64,000 bases of DNA from Schoenoplectus triqueter (lineage: Eukaryota; Streptophyta; Magnoliopsida; Poales; Cyperaceae), in contig CAXKVV010000040.1 in the NCBI GenBank assembly GCA_964058805.1, forward strand, positions 186,001-250,000, read 5' to 3'. The notes under the pieces were generated by a model that had not been told where the DNA came from, did no database searches, and saw only the letters and a program-made list of their open reading frames with translations. This document shows, piece by piece, positions 40,846-54,994 of this stretch. The translations under genes and the position numbers were made by a program. Each line of letters starts with the position of its first letter. The first letter of the stretch is position 1.

Positions 40846-43800
40846 ATGGAACCCAAAACAAATCCCCCAATAACCCAAGCCTTTGTGGCAGTATTGGTGC
40901 TCATAATCGTGTTCCTTATTCCGTTCCGGGCAGTTGCATCACCCATCGCACTTCCGGGATGTCCAGACAACTGTGGAGACACTCCAATCCCATACCCTTT
41001 TGGTATCGGCCCGGGGTGTTCTTTGAAAGGCTTTGAGCTGAGCTGCACCGATACATTCATCTTTTTGAGCACCGATGTCCAAGTCCTGAATATAAGTCTC
41101 GACCATGGGCAAGCACGGGTAATAAACAGCATATCTTCTCGCTGCTATGATGACGAAACCGGTAGAATGACCTCCAATCCAGTTAATATGGTTCTGCGGG
41201 ACACACCATATCGGTTGAACACAAGGAAGAACAAGTTCACCGTCATTGGCTGCAACAACCTAGCCTATATCAGTTTTGATGATGGGACAAATCTGTATCT
41301 GGGTGGGTTCGTCGAGAATTGCAATGCAACAGAAATTGTACTTATTAATGGGTCTTGCCCAGATGTAGGCTGCTGGCAAACAGCCATACCCACAGCAGAG
41401 AGAGACAATTACTATGTTGATTTCGATGCAAATTATAGTCACTCAGAAGACATGGAAAACCAGTGTGGTTATGCCGTGCTCATGGAGGATGCTGAGTTTT
41501 TGTTCAGCTCTGAAAATATCACCGCTGATGTGCTATATCAACAGCAAATTCCACTGATTCTTGACTGGGCTATTCGCAATGAGATGTGCGATGTTGCACA
41601 AGCCAACAGATCCACATATGGTTGCCGCAGCAATCATAGCGTTTGTGTTGATTCAACCAATGGACCAGGTTATTTGTGCAGTTGCTCTGATGGTTACAAA
41701 GGCAATCCTTACCTTGAAGGAGGTTGTCAAGGTTCTCTTCTCTCTTACCTTTAAACGAGCTGTCAGACCCTCTCTTTTTTCCTACATTTTTATGAAGAAC
41801 TTCGCAGGGAAGGGTGTACTAAATTAAAATTGAAACGTCTTATAAAGTGCAAACAATTTTCTGAGACCATCTCTCAAGTCTCAAGGAACATATATAGTAA
41901 AAAAACAAGAGAACAACCAGTAGTTCCTTAACATATCTAGCTCATGAAACAACTGTTATTACTTATATAACTAGTTCCTGAACCAATTACAATCTGCAAA
42001 TATATACTAAATATCTTGTTCTCTAATTTGAACCGCACTTAATTTGTAGATATTGATGAATGTGCCGACAGGAACCCATGCACCGGGAAGTGCCACAATT
42101 TACCTGGTTCATTTATCTGCTCTTGCCCTGGAATCATGCATTCAAAGCAAAACACAGCAGGACAGTGTGAACTATATGTGCCATTTCTAATAGGTACTTT
42201 CAATCAACTCCTTTTGATATAACAAGAACTTGTTGATTTCCATCTGTTCAATTTATTCAGAAATATACGGAACTTAATAGAATTCAAATTATGTGGCACT
42301 ATTCAGAATAGGAGTCATTTAAAATGAAAGGCATGGCTGTCTCTTAAAAGTCCAAAACCAAATAATGGGCTCTCCTTGTCTGAAGAATTTTTTTTAACTA
42401 TGAACACAATAATATAAACTTAGATGTAAATCTTGCATTCATAAGAATATAGCATAGACAAATTTGTTTTTTAGTCCGCACTACATATCAAAAGATAAGT
42501 ACCAAATTTATCTCTTAAATCAGATGGCAATGGCCCTGTGGAGAAGAAAAGGAGAAGTGAAGTGGTGATTTTTTTTTTTTAAAAAAAAGGTCAATTTCTT
42601 TGCCTGTGAAATCAACAGAAATGAATTTCTACCCTTATTTGTTTGGCCTCGCTTTTCTTCTAAATCACTGAACAGTGAACATAATATGGTACAAAACTTG
42701 ATCTCAAATTATTTTGAAAAGGCGAAATTGCTTTAAAAGAATTTATTATCTGAGCCCAAAAAATTCCATTGCCATAAAACAGAACTAATTATCTTTAACT
42801 GATAATTGGATTGAGTTTTGAGTTGGGGCTAAGAGGGTTTTACTTAGGATCTTATCTTCAAACCAAACTAAATAAAAAATGATAAAAAACAAAATGTCGG
42901 AACCGATCAAATTAGAACAATGGCCAGAACAAAAGCAACGATGGCAAGCACCATATTAGCTCTTAACGTCTTAGTATGTTCTCTGTCCTGGATTTTAGAA
43001 TTCATAGCAGAAAGATAAAACTGAAAAAAAAAGTTTGACATTTGATGGCAAAAGCTGACAAAGTTACTGTGTGTAGGATACTGGGTTGTGAATTTGTTAT
43101 TGCCACTATAGTAGTTTTTAAGCAAACTATAGCATTTGGAGATTAAACTCTGTAGCATGTAGGCTAGAGCTTGCTATTTAGAGCACTAATTCTTACCATT
43201 GTCGACATCAGCAGAAAATTTCAAGAAAAGTCTTCGTTGACAAAAAGCCCTCAACATAATAGACAAATATATTTCTTGGAATGTTTGGGCTTATTGAGAA
43301 AATAAAATTCAGATTCAGAAGCTCATCATAGTTTAGTAGTTCAGCAGTCAAGAAAAATAGTTTACATGGGATAATGGTAATAGTCATGCAAGGTTAAACA
43401 ACTAAGCATCTGATTTCTTCATAAAAGAAAATGAAGTAAAATTGACTTCCATGCTCTGTTTTCTCTAACATTTTTTGTTTATGTATACAGGTACAATAAT
43501 TGTGCTTGGATTTTGTACTGGATTTATCATACTTTCAATATATTTTATTATAGCTAGGCGTATCAAATTGTTTGAAAAGAGAAAACAAGAAAAGTTAAAA
43601 CAGAAGTTCTTCATTCAAAATCAGGGTTTGCTTCTACAGCAACTAATAGATTCTTATGAAGATACAACACAAAAAATGAGAATTTTTACATTAGATGAGC
43701 TGGAAAAAGCAACAAACAGATTTGACAATGCACTCATTCTTGGTCAGGGAGGTCATGGAAAAGTTTACAAAGGTATTTTGTCAGATCAACGTGTCGTGGC

Positions 43801-44668
43801 CATCAAAAAGTCCAAAATTGTTGATCAGACTGAGATTGATCAGTTCATAAATGAGGTGGCAATTCTCTCACAAGTTAACCACAGGAACGTGGTAAAACTC
43901 TTCGGTTGTTGTCTAGAGACCAATGTCCCATTGCTTGTTTATGAATTCATATCAAATGGAACACTTTTTAATCATCTCCATGTAGTTGAGCAGTGTACCT
44001 TGACATGGAGACATCGATTAAAAATTGCCGTCGAGGCTGCAAGAGCAATTTCGTATCTTCACTCATCTGCATCCATATCAGTTTTTCATAGGGACTTAAA
44101 ATCATCAAACATTCTATTGGATGATTACTTCACAGCAAAAGTGTCAGATTTCGGGGCCTCAAGATCTGTCCAAATAGATCAAACAGGCATAACCACGACC
44201 ATCCAAGGGACACACGGGTACTTGGACCCCGAGTACTACCACACTGGTCGGTTAACCCAGAAAAGTGACGTCTACAGCTTCGGTGTCATTCTAGCTGAAT
44301 TGCTAACTAGAAAGAAACCAGTATTCTCCTCTCTCATCTTTGAAGGTGGTAGTCTCATTGCATATTTTAGTTCTGCTATGAAAGAGAACTGTCTCTTTGA
44401 GATTCTTGATCCAGTAGTTGTGTGTGAGGAGAACAGAGCAGAGCTCGAAGCGATTGCCAAGCTGGCAGAAATGTGCCTTAGAATAAAAGGAGAAGAAAGG
44501 CCAACAATGAAAGAAGTGGAAGTACGGCTTGAGGTCTTGCGGTGCTCCAATAAACAGCAAGGCCATCCATGGACGTCTCAGATTGTTGAGGAGAGAGAAC
44601 ATATGCTATTTGAATGTGCATCAGAAATTGATATAAACCAACAATATAGCCTCGAACAAGAGCTATAG
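40846..44668 (+). CDS. Wall-associated receptor kinase, RD type
   Basis: Three exons, 40846-41731, 42050-42193 and 43491-44668 (both introns phase 1), give 735 residues. Signal peptide (about 1-32, [15 protein letters not shown]); GUB_WAK domain ([20 protein letters not shown]); WAK-associated part ending in an EGF-like [24 protein letters not shown]; calcium-type EGF in its own 144-base exon ([15 protein letters not shown]); transmembrane segment (about 345-365); and kinase. Glycine loop GQGGHG (428-433), VAIK lysine (449), HRD (543-545), DFG (563-565), so all catalytic residues are present and it is an RD kinase. Intron 2 is long (42194-43490). Relative to the minus-strand WAK at 15744-18871 it lacks the intron in front of the Cys-rich segment. 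Probable role: plasma-membrane sensing of pectin fragments. A broken copy of its first exon lies at 47270-47398. Confidence 0.95.
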
Positions 44669-45852
44669 TCATCATTTAATTTATCTCGATAACGGTGTTC
44701 CTTTTGACATCGTAATGAGGGTAACATCAAATTTAATTGTAACATGAATTGTTCATTTCATTTGCTTGATAATTGTAGTTATTTATCCTTTCTTATATTC
44801 CTGAAGAAATTACGTACTGTTCTAAAATCTCAATGTTTTTTCTTCTTGTAATATTGTTGGTTGAATAATGAGTTTGAAACTTTTTCAAACTTTTTTATTC
44901 TGGAAAAAAAAAACAATTTCTAGCTAATTGCTCATCAATTATAAATTATTATTTATTAGAAATTGTGCTTCTTTTCTGGGGCGGATCTGTTAAAAAATTC
45001 GTCTTGGACCTTAAACCACAAACTCCAATTTAAAATGTCTAGGCTTGTTTTCAATCTTTAATCAAATAATATGGGTATTGATACCATTACTTGGCTGATT
45101 CAACAACCGCGGATTGTCCAGCTGCTGGTGTTTCACTGAAGCAAAATTTAGTAGAACCACCTAAAGAATAAAACCTGAAAACCATAAACAGGTGATGCAC
45201 TGTTTCACCGATATACTTGTAAGGTTAGTTCTTAAATCTTGAAACATAATCTCTAAGTACTTTCAATTCAAACAATTTGAGAAATTATTCAAATTTCTTG
45301 AATGTAAGTACCGAAAGAGTAAATTCATAGTTTGATATAAAGAAATCATTCTATGACTTTTCTTTAAATTGAAATACTGAGAAGAAGTTCTCAACCATAA
45401 AAATGCATGCTTCAATTCTGTTTCAGTGAGCTACTGGTACTTCCATTATCTGCCAGTGCTTTTGATATTTATTTGGATAAAAATAATTATCAGACAGGCA
45501 ACCATTGTAGACTAATAACAGAAAGAATCTTCAAAAGGTCTTTCTGAGAAAGGACAGCCACAACAGATACCTTCCACATACAAGCACTTCAAAAAGTCTT
45601 CTTAGAAAGGGACCTGCAACTAGAGCACAAAATTCAAACTCAAATATATCCAAACTGCATGGAATGGTAGGTAGTGGCAGTTCTGGACCCGACCTGAGCT
45701 GTTTATGCTGGACTGCAATTGTTGATGTAAACTTGGCAACCTCAGTTCAAATTGGATAATAAGTTATACAAAAGAGATCAGGTAGGATTGTCTGAGCAAT
45801 ATCAACAATTCCATTTCAACACACTGACAGTCCAATTTTAGCCTGCAGATGA
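44669..45852. other. Intergenic, nothing recognised
   Basis: 3' flank of the WAK gene and AT-rich DNA. No ORF or repeat boundary that I can support. A TGGGGCGGATC word near 44978 resembles the terminus of hAT-like repeats, but no partner end is visible. Confidence 0.5.
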
Positions 45853-45860
45853 CTTAGAAG

Positions 45861-46017
45861 CAGTGGCGGAGCCACATTGCCACCAGTGGTGTCAATTGAC
45901 ACCACTAAAATTAAAAAATTTACCTTATAAATTTATATATTTAATTATTATTATTTAAGATAATCTTTAAAATATATAAGTTGACACCACTTAATATATT
46001 TTCTGCCTCCGCCACTG
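45861..46017. mobile_element. hAT-type MITE, 157 bp, with 8-bp target duplication
   Basis: The terminal inverted repeats CAGTGGCGGAGCCA (left) and CAGTGGCGGAGGCA (right, inverted) are flanked on both sides by CTTAGAAG (45853-45860 and 46018-46025). An 8-bp duplication plus a CAGTGGCGGA terminus is the hAT pattern. A second inverted pair (GTGTCAATTGACACCACT against AAGTTGACACCACTT) lies inside. No coding capacity. Confidence 0.9.
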
Positions 46018-46025
46018 CTTAGAAG

Positions 46026-47269
46026 TTGCTGTTAGAACACCCATTTCTGTATAAATCCCAAAAACTCACCAGTTGGCAACTGTTGGATTAACTTTATGAG
46101 TTTTCATAATAACTTTAAACCCTTTCAAGATTTATTCCTACGCAATAAATTAAATAATAGCACAGAAAATTTATTTTCATCTTCAAAAATCTTCTATCAC
46201 CCGACACTCAATCAGAATTAAAGAAATCAATGTTGAAAATTTACGCGCACACAGATTCTTAGTTCGAGTTAATATGACGATTGAGTCCTTCTTATGCTTC
46301 ACAAACACACATTATTTTCTCTGAACTTACCGAATATAACAAACAGAGTATTCTCTTTAGTGGAGCAAGACAACTAATAAATGATGTGAAATAATGAAGA
46401 CACGGCCCTTAAATATAGCGAATTACTTATTATTTTTATGTATCTTCAGTTTCAAATTCTAATTGAATACGTAAAAATTATCAACAAATATATAATATAT
46501 TAGCTGTATTTAATTACTTATATTTTAATATTATTTAATTAATATCAGTTTTTAGAAATAGATAATTTTATATGTAATCCAAAATATTAATTGATATCGG
46601 ATGTTTTCAATTCCAACAGCAACAACATGTGTAAAGTAAAAGAAAGGCTGCATCTCCCCCTCCCTCCATGTCAGATTGTCAATGTAGAATGCCGACGTGC
46701 ATTTATCCTCTCCACCCATCGCAGACGATGCTTGTTTTTAAAATTTGAAAACATTTACCACTTACATCCGAGCTGTTTTTTTAATTAATCAGTTGATTAA
46801 ATTACTAAGAAAATGATAAGGGACTCTAGATTTAGGTGGGCACGTATTGTACTTTTGTCCTTTCCGCGTGAATATTAAAGGATCGACCCAAAAGAGCACA
46901 GGTCGGTAAACTGAAATACGGCCCTTCCTTGGAGTCGGGGATTAATACACCGGCTTCAATAAAATATTATTTTTTTAAAAAAAAAAAAGAAGTCATTGCG
47001 TTGTAGGAGGTGGGGAGCAACAAAACAAAACAACACAAAAACATTGAAGAGATTCAACATTCCAATTTAAGAACATCTATTTGTTTCAACATCCTAAGTA
47101 ATATAAAAGAATACTTGATAGTTTGTAATGAGCTGTGTATTTCAATTTTCAACCATAACCTGCCGACTTCAGCAGAGAAGTAATTGCATCTTGTACTCCC
47201 TTCTAATTAGGAAAGAAAACCAATAGCTAGTTGTCTATCAAAATTATATTTCATCAATTATATTCGAGG
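46026..47269. other. Intergenic, nothing recognised
   Basis: AT-rich with short meaningless frames. 46980-46990 is a poly-A stretch. The final 100 bases may be the remains of a WAK promoter. Confidence 0.5.
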
Positions 47270-47398
47270 ATGGTACGAAACCCAAAACAAACTCCCAAAT
47301 AACCCTGGCCTTCTCAGCACTATCAATGCTCATGGTCATGCTTCTGATGCCATTTCAGACAGTTGCATCCCCCACAAAATTTTGGACAGTATTGTAAA
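47270..47398 (+). pseudogene. Relic of WAK first exon (signal peptide only)
   Basis: The DNA aligns with the start of the WAK gene at 40846 (AACCCAAAACAAA..CCC..ATAACCC..GCCTT, then CAGTTGCATCMCCC). In the matching frame it reads PKTNSQITLAF...MPFQTVASP, but the frame is shifted by one base relative to the ATG at 47270 and a stop follows at about 47394. Nothing after the signal-peptide region is preserved. It is a truncated tandem duplicate. Confidence 0.75.
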
Positions 47399-47610
47399 AA
47401 AAGCATGCATTTAATTTGCCACAGAGACACTTGCCAAAACTGAAATGATTCTACTACATAATACATACATAACAGTCATGCAATATGCCATGTCCGATGT
47501 GACTATGTGAGGTTTCGCTTACAGCGGACAACACAAATTGCTCTTTTAACACAAAAATAAAAAAGAATATACAAATTAAGAAACAAAATTGATCATGCTC
47601 CTGGCCTCAT

Positions 47611-49108
47611 TTATCTTTCATGTGCACTCAGTCCCTCTTTAAGGTCAGCCGGGGGTGAGAAATAATCTGGTGTCAGGCCTGACAAGTTAAAGTCTGCTTC
47701 CTCAATCACCCAAGCCTCATCTATCTTTAACTTGTGGTTTATCGAACCATTGCCGTACCGTAGCATCGTACCAGTTGTATGTCCAGCATGTGCAATGTTT
47801 ATCCCATTTATGTTCCTGAAATAATTGACTGGTAATTAGTCCCTACTCCCTAGAACCTCAGATTCAGATACCAGTCTAAAGATATGATCCATTGCCATTA
47901 ATGTGTGTGCTGGTATGTGCAGTGTGTAAAATACCTGTACTCCCCAATAACAGTTTCTGAATGGGTCTCCCAAAAGACACCGCTGTCACCGCCATCACGA
48001 GCGGGGCCAAGCCTGGTAGGGTTCTTCATGCAGAGAAGCTGGGAGTCTTCGAGCTGCATGAGGAGGCCGGTGCGCTGGCTGAAGCAGCCCCAGATGGTGT
48101 GGTGTATTACCTCAACCCCGTCTGAGCTGCGGTCCTGCAAGGCAGCAGGGCTAGCATCCAGTTTTAGGATGAAGCACTCCTCCTCGCTGATTTTCTTCTC
48201 TCCGATGCATACTGCACCAGAGAATATATTCGCCGTAGCTCGTGGATCCAATCCCTACTTATTAATTTTGTTTATTTTTTGCCAAGATAATTGTATATAT
48301 TAGACTAAAATGTGGATGATTTGTCTGTTTGTAATAAGTGAAACAATTAAATTAACTAATTTACTTGGAGTGATCGGCGGAGTGGACGTGGGGGGCCCTT
48401 GGTGATGCAGGAGCGCTTTATGGTCGATTGCTTCCAGGCAATGTTTCCGTTGCATCCCATTGTCAGCTTACATCCGGCTAAGATGAAATCAAAGTACCAG
48501 AGCTCTGGGCTTTTCTGCCAGAGCACATAGGTGCCATACTCGCCTTTCCCTTTTGGCTGCATTCCACCCTCCTCCATGTCAGTGTAGAATGCCGATGTGC
48601 ATATGTGGAGCTTCCCCACAGCATACATGCTCTCCACCGACTGAAGCGCCTCTTGCCCGCCCGTTGCTGCTATGTACTGTTGGATTATGTACCTGGCTGT
48701 CGATGCTTGCTTTAAGTTTCAAAAAGAATTACCAATAAATATATATCTATTTCCACTCATTGCATGCACATGAATCTTCAAACTAAGAAAAATAAAAATG
48801 CTTACGATGGAGCGATCATGAATGGACCGGGAGAAGGCACGATCATGAGGAATGGGGCAGGGAATGAGCGGTGTGCCAAGCACCATAAGCATCTGAATCT
48901 CAGATATGCGTGCCATTTGGGGCCTACAAGTACCAGTGGAATCAAGTGCAACACATGCATCGGTTTCAGATGCCTTGTCGAATGCCTGACATTTGAGCCA
49001 GGCATGCATCTCAGGGATGGGCCCATTGTACATCTCCTCAGGTATCGGGACCTCCAGCACTGTCTCAAGTGCATTCTCCAGGTCGACATTTGGGCATAGT
49101 TTCCTCAT
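47611..49108 (-). CDS. DUF620 protein, function unknown
   Basis: Four exons, 48806-49108, 48365-48709, 47935-48254 and 47611-47815 (phases 0, 0, 2), give 390 residues. The protein matches the plant DUF620 family throughout. An N-terminal part carries MRKLCPNVDLENALETVLEVPIP. A central region follows with ASTARYIIQQYIAATGG and repeated aromatic motifs (GTYVLWQKSPELWYFD). A C-terminal region has FSGAVCIGEKKI and ends in PDYFSPPADLKEG. I see no signal peptide or membrane segment. Some databases call the family a lipase, but no GxSxG nucleophile motif is visible, so I do not use that name. The ATG at 49108 is the first in the frame and matches the family start. Confidence 0.9.
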
Positions 49109-50536
49109 TTCGATCGTTTTGAATTAATTGGCTTGAATTGTGGTTGGTTTTAGAGCATTACTTCATAGATGAATTTTTTTTTCTTTCGAACTGTGATGTA
49201 GAAGGTCTGACAACCCCCTAAAATACTGAGAGATAGTATGAGAAAAGATAGCTATATTTAGGGAGGGAGAGGACAAGGTATCCATTGATTATGGTCGATT
49301 AAGACGGATGAGGTGAAAGGATCATATTTTGACAATAGTTCAGTCAATACATCCTAATTAAGGAAAATAGTTTAACCGCCAATTCATTTTAGCATTACAG
49401 CAACTATAGTCAATACATTGAGTTCATGGTAATTTCCACAACAGAAAATGATCATCTTAATTAATTAAGCATTACTTTCACCTTGCCTTTATCTTTTATC
49501 TTCAGGAATAAGTAAAACGGGTCGTGAAGCGGTCAGAATGTATGATACAACAGCAGACCGGATTCTAAATCTCAGCCTCAGTCCTCAGGAGTAAGTGCCA
49601 TGTTAGCCCCACGATACCTTTTCTCCGGCATTAGCACTTCTCTGTTCCTATAAATATCCGTCGTCCGATCATTGGAGCGGCCATGGAATGGAGCTGCGTG
49701 GTGAGCACAGAGTGAACTATTCTCTCACCTTTGAGTGCCACACATCCATTTTTGAAGGGTGCTTCTCTAATGAGCTGGCTGCTGGCTGCTGCCCGGCTGG
49801 CCCCAACAAATTATTAAGCAAAAAGTTTTTACAAGTTTTAGTTTGTATATTATTCACAATTTCTTTAATGTAATATAGTTATAGAACAGAAATGCTATTC
49901 GCAGATTGCTGAAGAACACAAACACTTGTATCGGCTTCCCATTTTTTGCATATGAGTAAACAAATGTTTATAATCCCAAAGACGACATGTATTTCACAAA
50001 GTTGCACCAAAAAGAAATCAGCTCCTTGACCTTGAACTATATGAATCATATCAACATCTATCATCAATTTTACATTTCTTTTATGCCCTCTCAGTCTCAC
50101 TGTAGAAGTAATTTCTGTGAAAATGTGATCTCTTAGGTTGAACAATATTACTAGAAGGTTGTCTACAAAAGTTTAATATGTTAGCACTTAGCAGAATTAC
50201 CGAACTTTGAAAGAATACTACAACACATGGCTTCTAATTGAATCAAATAAATGGGTAATCAAAACAATAAATGGGATATAACCAAACTTACTAATAGCCA
50301 AGCCACTAACTATAAGAATATAAGATACAATAGCATGGAATATTTGCACTAAGATATCAAATTATAGCTTCTATAAGATCTCAGCATGCCTTCAAGAAGT
50401 AATACAAATGTCATTAAACCACGAGTCACTCTCCTTGGTTTTAGTGATGATGATCTCAGTATTGCCCTGAGGTTATCAAACAAAAGTTAACTTAATCAAC
50501 TAATTAACCAATTAATTTTACATACTAATACGCCAT
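49109..50536. other. Intergenic between DUF620 and epimerase genes
   Basis: No gene that I can support. 49640-49690 has CTATAAATAT followed by ATGGAATGG on plus but no sustained frame. 50350-50536 is probably the epimerase 3' UTR region. Confidence 0.5.
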
Positions 50537-50650
50537 TTGGGAAGGAAAATATGTGTGGTTAGGAATTAGGATTTCATTACATTAGACTTTGACTTGGGAA
50601 GGAAAATATGTGTGGTTAGGAATTAGGGTTTCATTACATTAGATTTTGAC
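50537..50650. repeat. 57-bp tandem duplication across the epimerase stop codon
   Basis: 50537-50593 and 50594-50650 are direct copies (TTGGGAAGGAAAATATG...TTTGAC) with three differences. The stop codon of the epimerase (50623-50625) lies in the second copy, so its last nine codons and stop come from that copy and the first sits in the 3' UTR. Confidence 0.9.
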
Positions 50651-53600
50651 GAGGTATAACCATATGGGTTATTGGATGCCCAGTTCCACTGGTCCCGGCA
50701 CATCTCGTCTATCCCATATTTTGCTCTGTGTACACAAAAAAGAAAGAATGTGATGTCAAATAAATAAATAAACAAATAAGAAGTCAACCGCAATTTAGGG
50801 ATTCAAAAGCAAGATGTTCAAAAAAATAAGGAAAATATTATGTGCTTACTTCCAGTCCAATTGTGTCTCAGCTTTGGTAGTAGCAGCATATAGAATCTCA
50901 CAATCACCTGGTCGTCTCTCTCCAAAGACCAAAGGAATTTTCTACAAAAGGGAATTTTCAAATTATCATTTATTAGGACTGATTTTAAAAATAAAAATAG
51001 AAAAACATTCACAAAACTACAATTTCTTTCAGAAAATATCAATAGAAAAAATTAAAAAAATCATTTGATTTTTTTCAAGACAATTAATAAACAACATCTA
51101 AAAGAAAAAAAAAAAAACCTTGCCAGAAGCCTTCTCAAATGCAGAAACAATTTCCAAGACTGATGTACCCTTTCCTGTTCCCAAATTGTACGCCTCACAT
51201 CCTAACAATTAAAGTAAGATTTAATGATGGTACAATTTGTTATTAGAACACAATAACTTAAACATGCTTTTCTTAAAAAAAATTTAACAAGAAAATTAAT
51301 TATGTACCTATTTTGGAGTCCTTTTCAAAAAGTTTGTTCAATGCAGCATTATGTCCATCAGCCAAATCCACTACATGTATATAATCTCTTATCTGCATTG
51401 TGAATATATATGTAAAACTACGTTATAACATAGAATTTCAGCCAGTACCAGTACTGCTACCAGATGGCTGTACTAGCAATACCGTCATCCTGGCTTCAGA
51501 GAAGATACAAGATAATAACTACTGAGTACGACGAAAATGTAAAAAAAGAAATGCATTCTTCATATAAGCATGGTAATCTGCTAGACTATAGTTTATATGC
51601 ATAACATGTCGCCTTCATTGATGCAGGTAAATCTATGCAACAGACCTTAAAAGGCGTGTATGGGTCAAATCCAACAAGGAAAACAATCTCAGAGCACTTG
51701 AAATTCATGTATTACGGATGTCAGTATATTGTGAAAATGGTATAAAAACTTCCTTTATCCCACAAATAGAACCAAACTAAACAAATTTACAAGATTAAGA
51801 ACATAACATACCCCAGTGCCATCTTTTGTACAGTAGTCATTTCCAAAAACGGTGAGCGCTGGCCTCCTACCGACAGCCACTTGTTGAACATATGGCATCA
51901 GGTTATTGGGAATGCCACGTGGGTCTTCCCCCAATAACCCACTTGGGTGGGCACCTACAGGGTTGAAATACCTAAGTAACATTATTTGCCATTCCGGGTC
52001 AGAGCAGTGTAGATCCCGGCATATATCTTCTGCCATGAGCTGAATTCAAAAAGGTTGCATTATGACAAGGTTAGTTTCATGTTCCTTTTATCCTTTTCTC
52101 ATACTTCTGTTATTATTATCAACATCATTATTTTTGTGCGCTCAGTCTGCAGTCAGCATATGAGAGCATCTTCTTGTCAGTGGCAAAAATGTGGTAACAT
52201 TTAGACTAAATTGACAGCCAGAGGAAGCACATTTGCAAAAACCATGAACTTCATTGAGGCAAACTTTGGAGCAGTTGCGGCATGACTGTGCATGCATAAA
52301 TTGAGTCTCAGTTCCACAAAGATGGTCAATTTAAATCTTAACTAGGCTAGGTTTTGCATCAAGTTTCCAACTGGAGTATTTCTGCTGCCACGCCTTGCAG
52401 ATATTGATGATCTCATGACCTCACCATATGAATTGTACATTATCGAGAGTATCATGACACTAAAGAATTACAATTTCTGACTTTGCTCTCCTTATAACAG
52501 ATGAAAAGTTAAGGTGAAAAACATAAATACATAGTGGCTCCAAAACAAAGAAGAGAGACGAGCACCTTAGTTTGACCATAAGGGTTCACTGGAGCAAGAG
52601 GGAAATCTTCAGTGCATGGTACTCTCTCCGGTGACCCATATACTGATGCAGATGAAGAAAAAACCAACTGAATTTAAGAGGAAAAAGAACAAGGAAACAT
52701 AATTAGGCAGCAACATAATGAGTCCTTGCAAATAAAATACATTACCAATTCGCACCTTTTTACAGCTTAGAATCAGCATTATTTAAGATCATAATTAAGA
52801 CCAAGTTTCCCTTACCTATAGTATATTTATCCATTCAAGCTGTAGATATTGAGGATGTAAATTGTGGTGAAAATATTTGGTTGAGCTCAAATAGAAATTG
52901 GGGGTATAATGTAGTCATAATTTAAGTTTCATTTCTGTTGTCAAATTAGTTGTGCATTCTTTTCATATTCACCCAAAGCACTAAATATAGTTGTCAGCGC
53001 AACAGAGAACAGGTAGCATTTGTAAAAAAAAAAATCTATAAAATGTAACAAAAAAGAAAGAGCACCTTCTTGCAACCATAGGCAGCCATAACTTCCAGAA
53101 GAATAATTGTACCGATCACATTATTGTTATAGTAAAGTAATGGTTTTGCAACACTCTCCCCAACTGCTTTTGACCCCGCAAAATGAATTACTGCATCAAA
53201 CCTAGAGTTTGAGAAGATTTTATCAGTTACTTCTTTATCCCAGTTTCTTTTTTTATAAAAAAAAACATGGATGAAAAGTTTACTTCCTGGAGGAGAAAAC
53301 CTCTTCTAGTGCAGGTCTGTCTCTAAGATCAACCTACACAAGAAAAATACATGTTAATTTATTATAATGCAGACAGAAAAGAAGTTCCAGATTATATCTC
53401 TGGAAGTAGATATTGCAAGTTGCAACAATGAAAATAAGCCTAATATGTGCCCATTCACCTGTTGCGGGATTAAATCCCATGTGCCTTAAAATTTTACTGA
53501 AAAAAATTGTTATTTCTTTTTGAACATTCAATAAAAATCACTGTATTAAATTCAAAGGGAAAGAGAGATTGCTTCGCAAAAAGGATCTGTTCATAAACGT

Positions 53601-53872
53601 GGGAATTACATCTAGACGCAAATCTGAGAAATTTGACTTGACCTGGTAGGCACTTGACCTGAAGAAGTTTGACAAAGAAAGGAATAAACCTTGTGGAAAG
53701 AGAGATGCTTGGCAGACTCGCCGGCAAGGTGCCTGACACGAGAGATTGCGACCTCGGAGGAGTTATCGAGGTTGTCAACGGCGGCCACGTGGCAACCGGA
53801 GAGGAGCAGCTGGAGCACAGTGTGGCTGCCAATGTAGCCCGCGCCGCCCGTGACCAGTATGGATTTCGACAT
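50623..53872 (-). CDS. UGE: UDP-glucose 4-epimerase
   Basis: Nine exons: 53690-53872, 53284-53333, 53066-53201, 52566-52667, 51812-52039, 51308-51392, 51119-51201, 50850-50941 and 50623-50725, giving 353 residues, the normal plant UGE length of about 350. It is an extended short-chain dehydrogenase/reductase with NAD-binding GGAGYIG at 9-15, the active-site Ser in FSSSASVYG (about S128), and the YxxxK pair in NPYGQTK (Y153, K157). Substrate-site landmarks [12 protein letters not shown] and [12 protein letters not shown] are present. It interconverts UDP-Glc and UDP-Gal in the cytosol, supplying galactose for wall polymers, galactolipids and arabinogalactan proteins. The ATG at 53872 ([10 protein letters not shown]) fits the family. 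The C-terminus is short after NPYGY, ending SSKSNVMKP within a tandem duplication. Confidence 0.97.
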
Positions 53873-54994
53873 TTCAGGATCGAGAGAGGAGGGGAGTATT
53901 TGCGAAAGTGGAGATGAGAGAGATATTGAGGTGGAAGAAATGGAATGGATTGTGGAGAGAGGGAGAGGGAGAGGGAGCAAAGGAGGGAAAGAAGAGGAGA
54001 GGGAAGGCCCGTAGATCTAGCGAGGTATTTGGAAACGGTATGAAATAACAAAAATAAAAATAAAAATTCCAGACAAGTGTTTTGAGTGGATCTGGAGTTG
54101 CATTTGTTGCCTGTGCTCCTGTTTCCTTTTTCTCTCTAATTTCATTTCCCCCCATTTTTGATCGAATTTTCTTCTACTTCAAAATCAACTGCCTCATTTC
54201 CCAACTGCTTTTAGGGATGCTGAAATAAAGTTCCGTTTCTCACTTCATTCATCATAATATAACAAAATTTGGGACTTTTTTGTGCCAATCATGCAAGCAC
54301 CTTTATTAAGTAGAATTTCCCTCTTTATATTATAATTATCATTAAACATTAGTACTAATATCTTTTAAGCTGCAATGCAGCAAAATATACTTTTAGAGAT
54401 TATACACGTTCTAAGATAGAGATGTATTTCATATGTAGAGCATATGTTTATATATTTTTTTTGTCATATAATTATTTAATATCATGCTTTCTCTTTCTTT
54501 TCCCCCCGCATAAATATTCATCTTCATAGTTACTAAGAGATAATGACTATTATGAATTACTTATGAATCCATAGAGATTTTATCATCAAATTTTTTTATA
54601 CAAGGTACGAATATTTAAATTAATTTGCATTTAGTATTGACAAAGCTTTTTAAAAAAAAATCTTAACTTAATTTATATTTTTGTAGTGTTTAACTTTTAC
54701 AATAGATATTATTTTGTCAAGTCTTTATTCCTCACTTAAAATATGTCAGATTCTATTTTCAGTTATATAGGTGTCAAATGATAATATTATTATACTGAGC
54801 ATAATATACAACATACTTAGTTATAAATACAAAAAAAAATCACAATGCTTGGAATACTAATAATTTCCATGAAAATATTGAAAATGCATTGCCCCTCTTT
54901 CTTACTTTCTAATTACTGAGAAAGTAAAGTACAAAAAAATTTAATGAAGGGGTAAGAGTTTTCAAGATTATTATTGGAAGTTCTTATATTCTTC
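53873..54994. other. Epimerase leader/promoter, then AT-rich intergenic DNA
   Basis: 53873-54010 is CT/GA-rich, as in a plant 5' leader. The rest shows nothing recognisable. Confidence 0.5.
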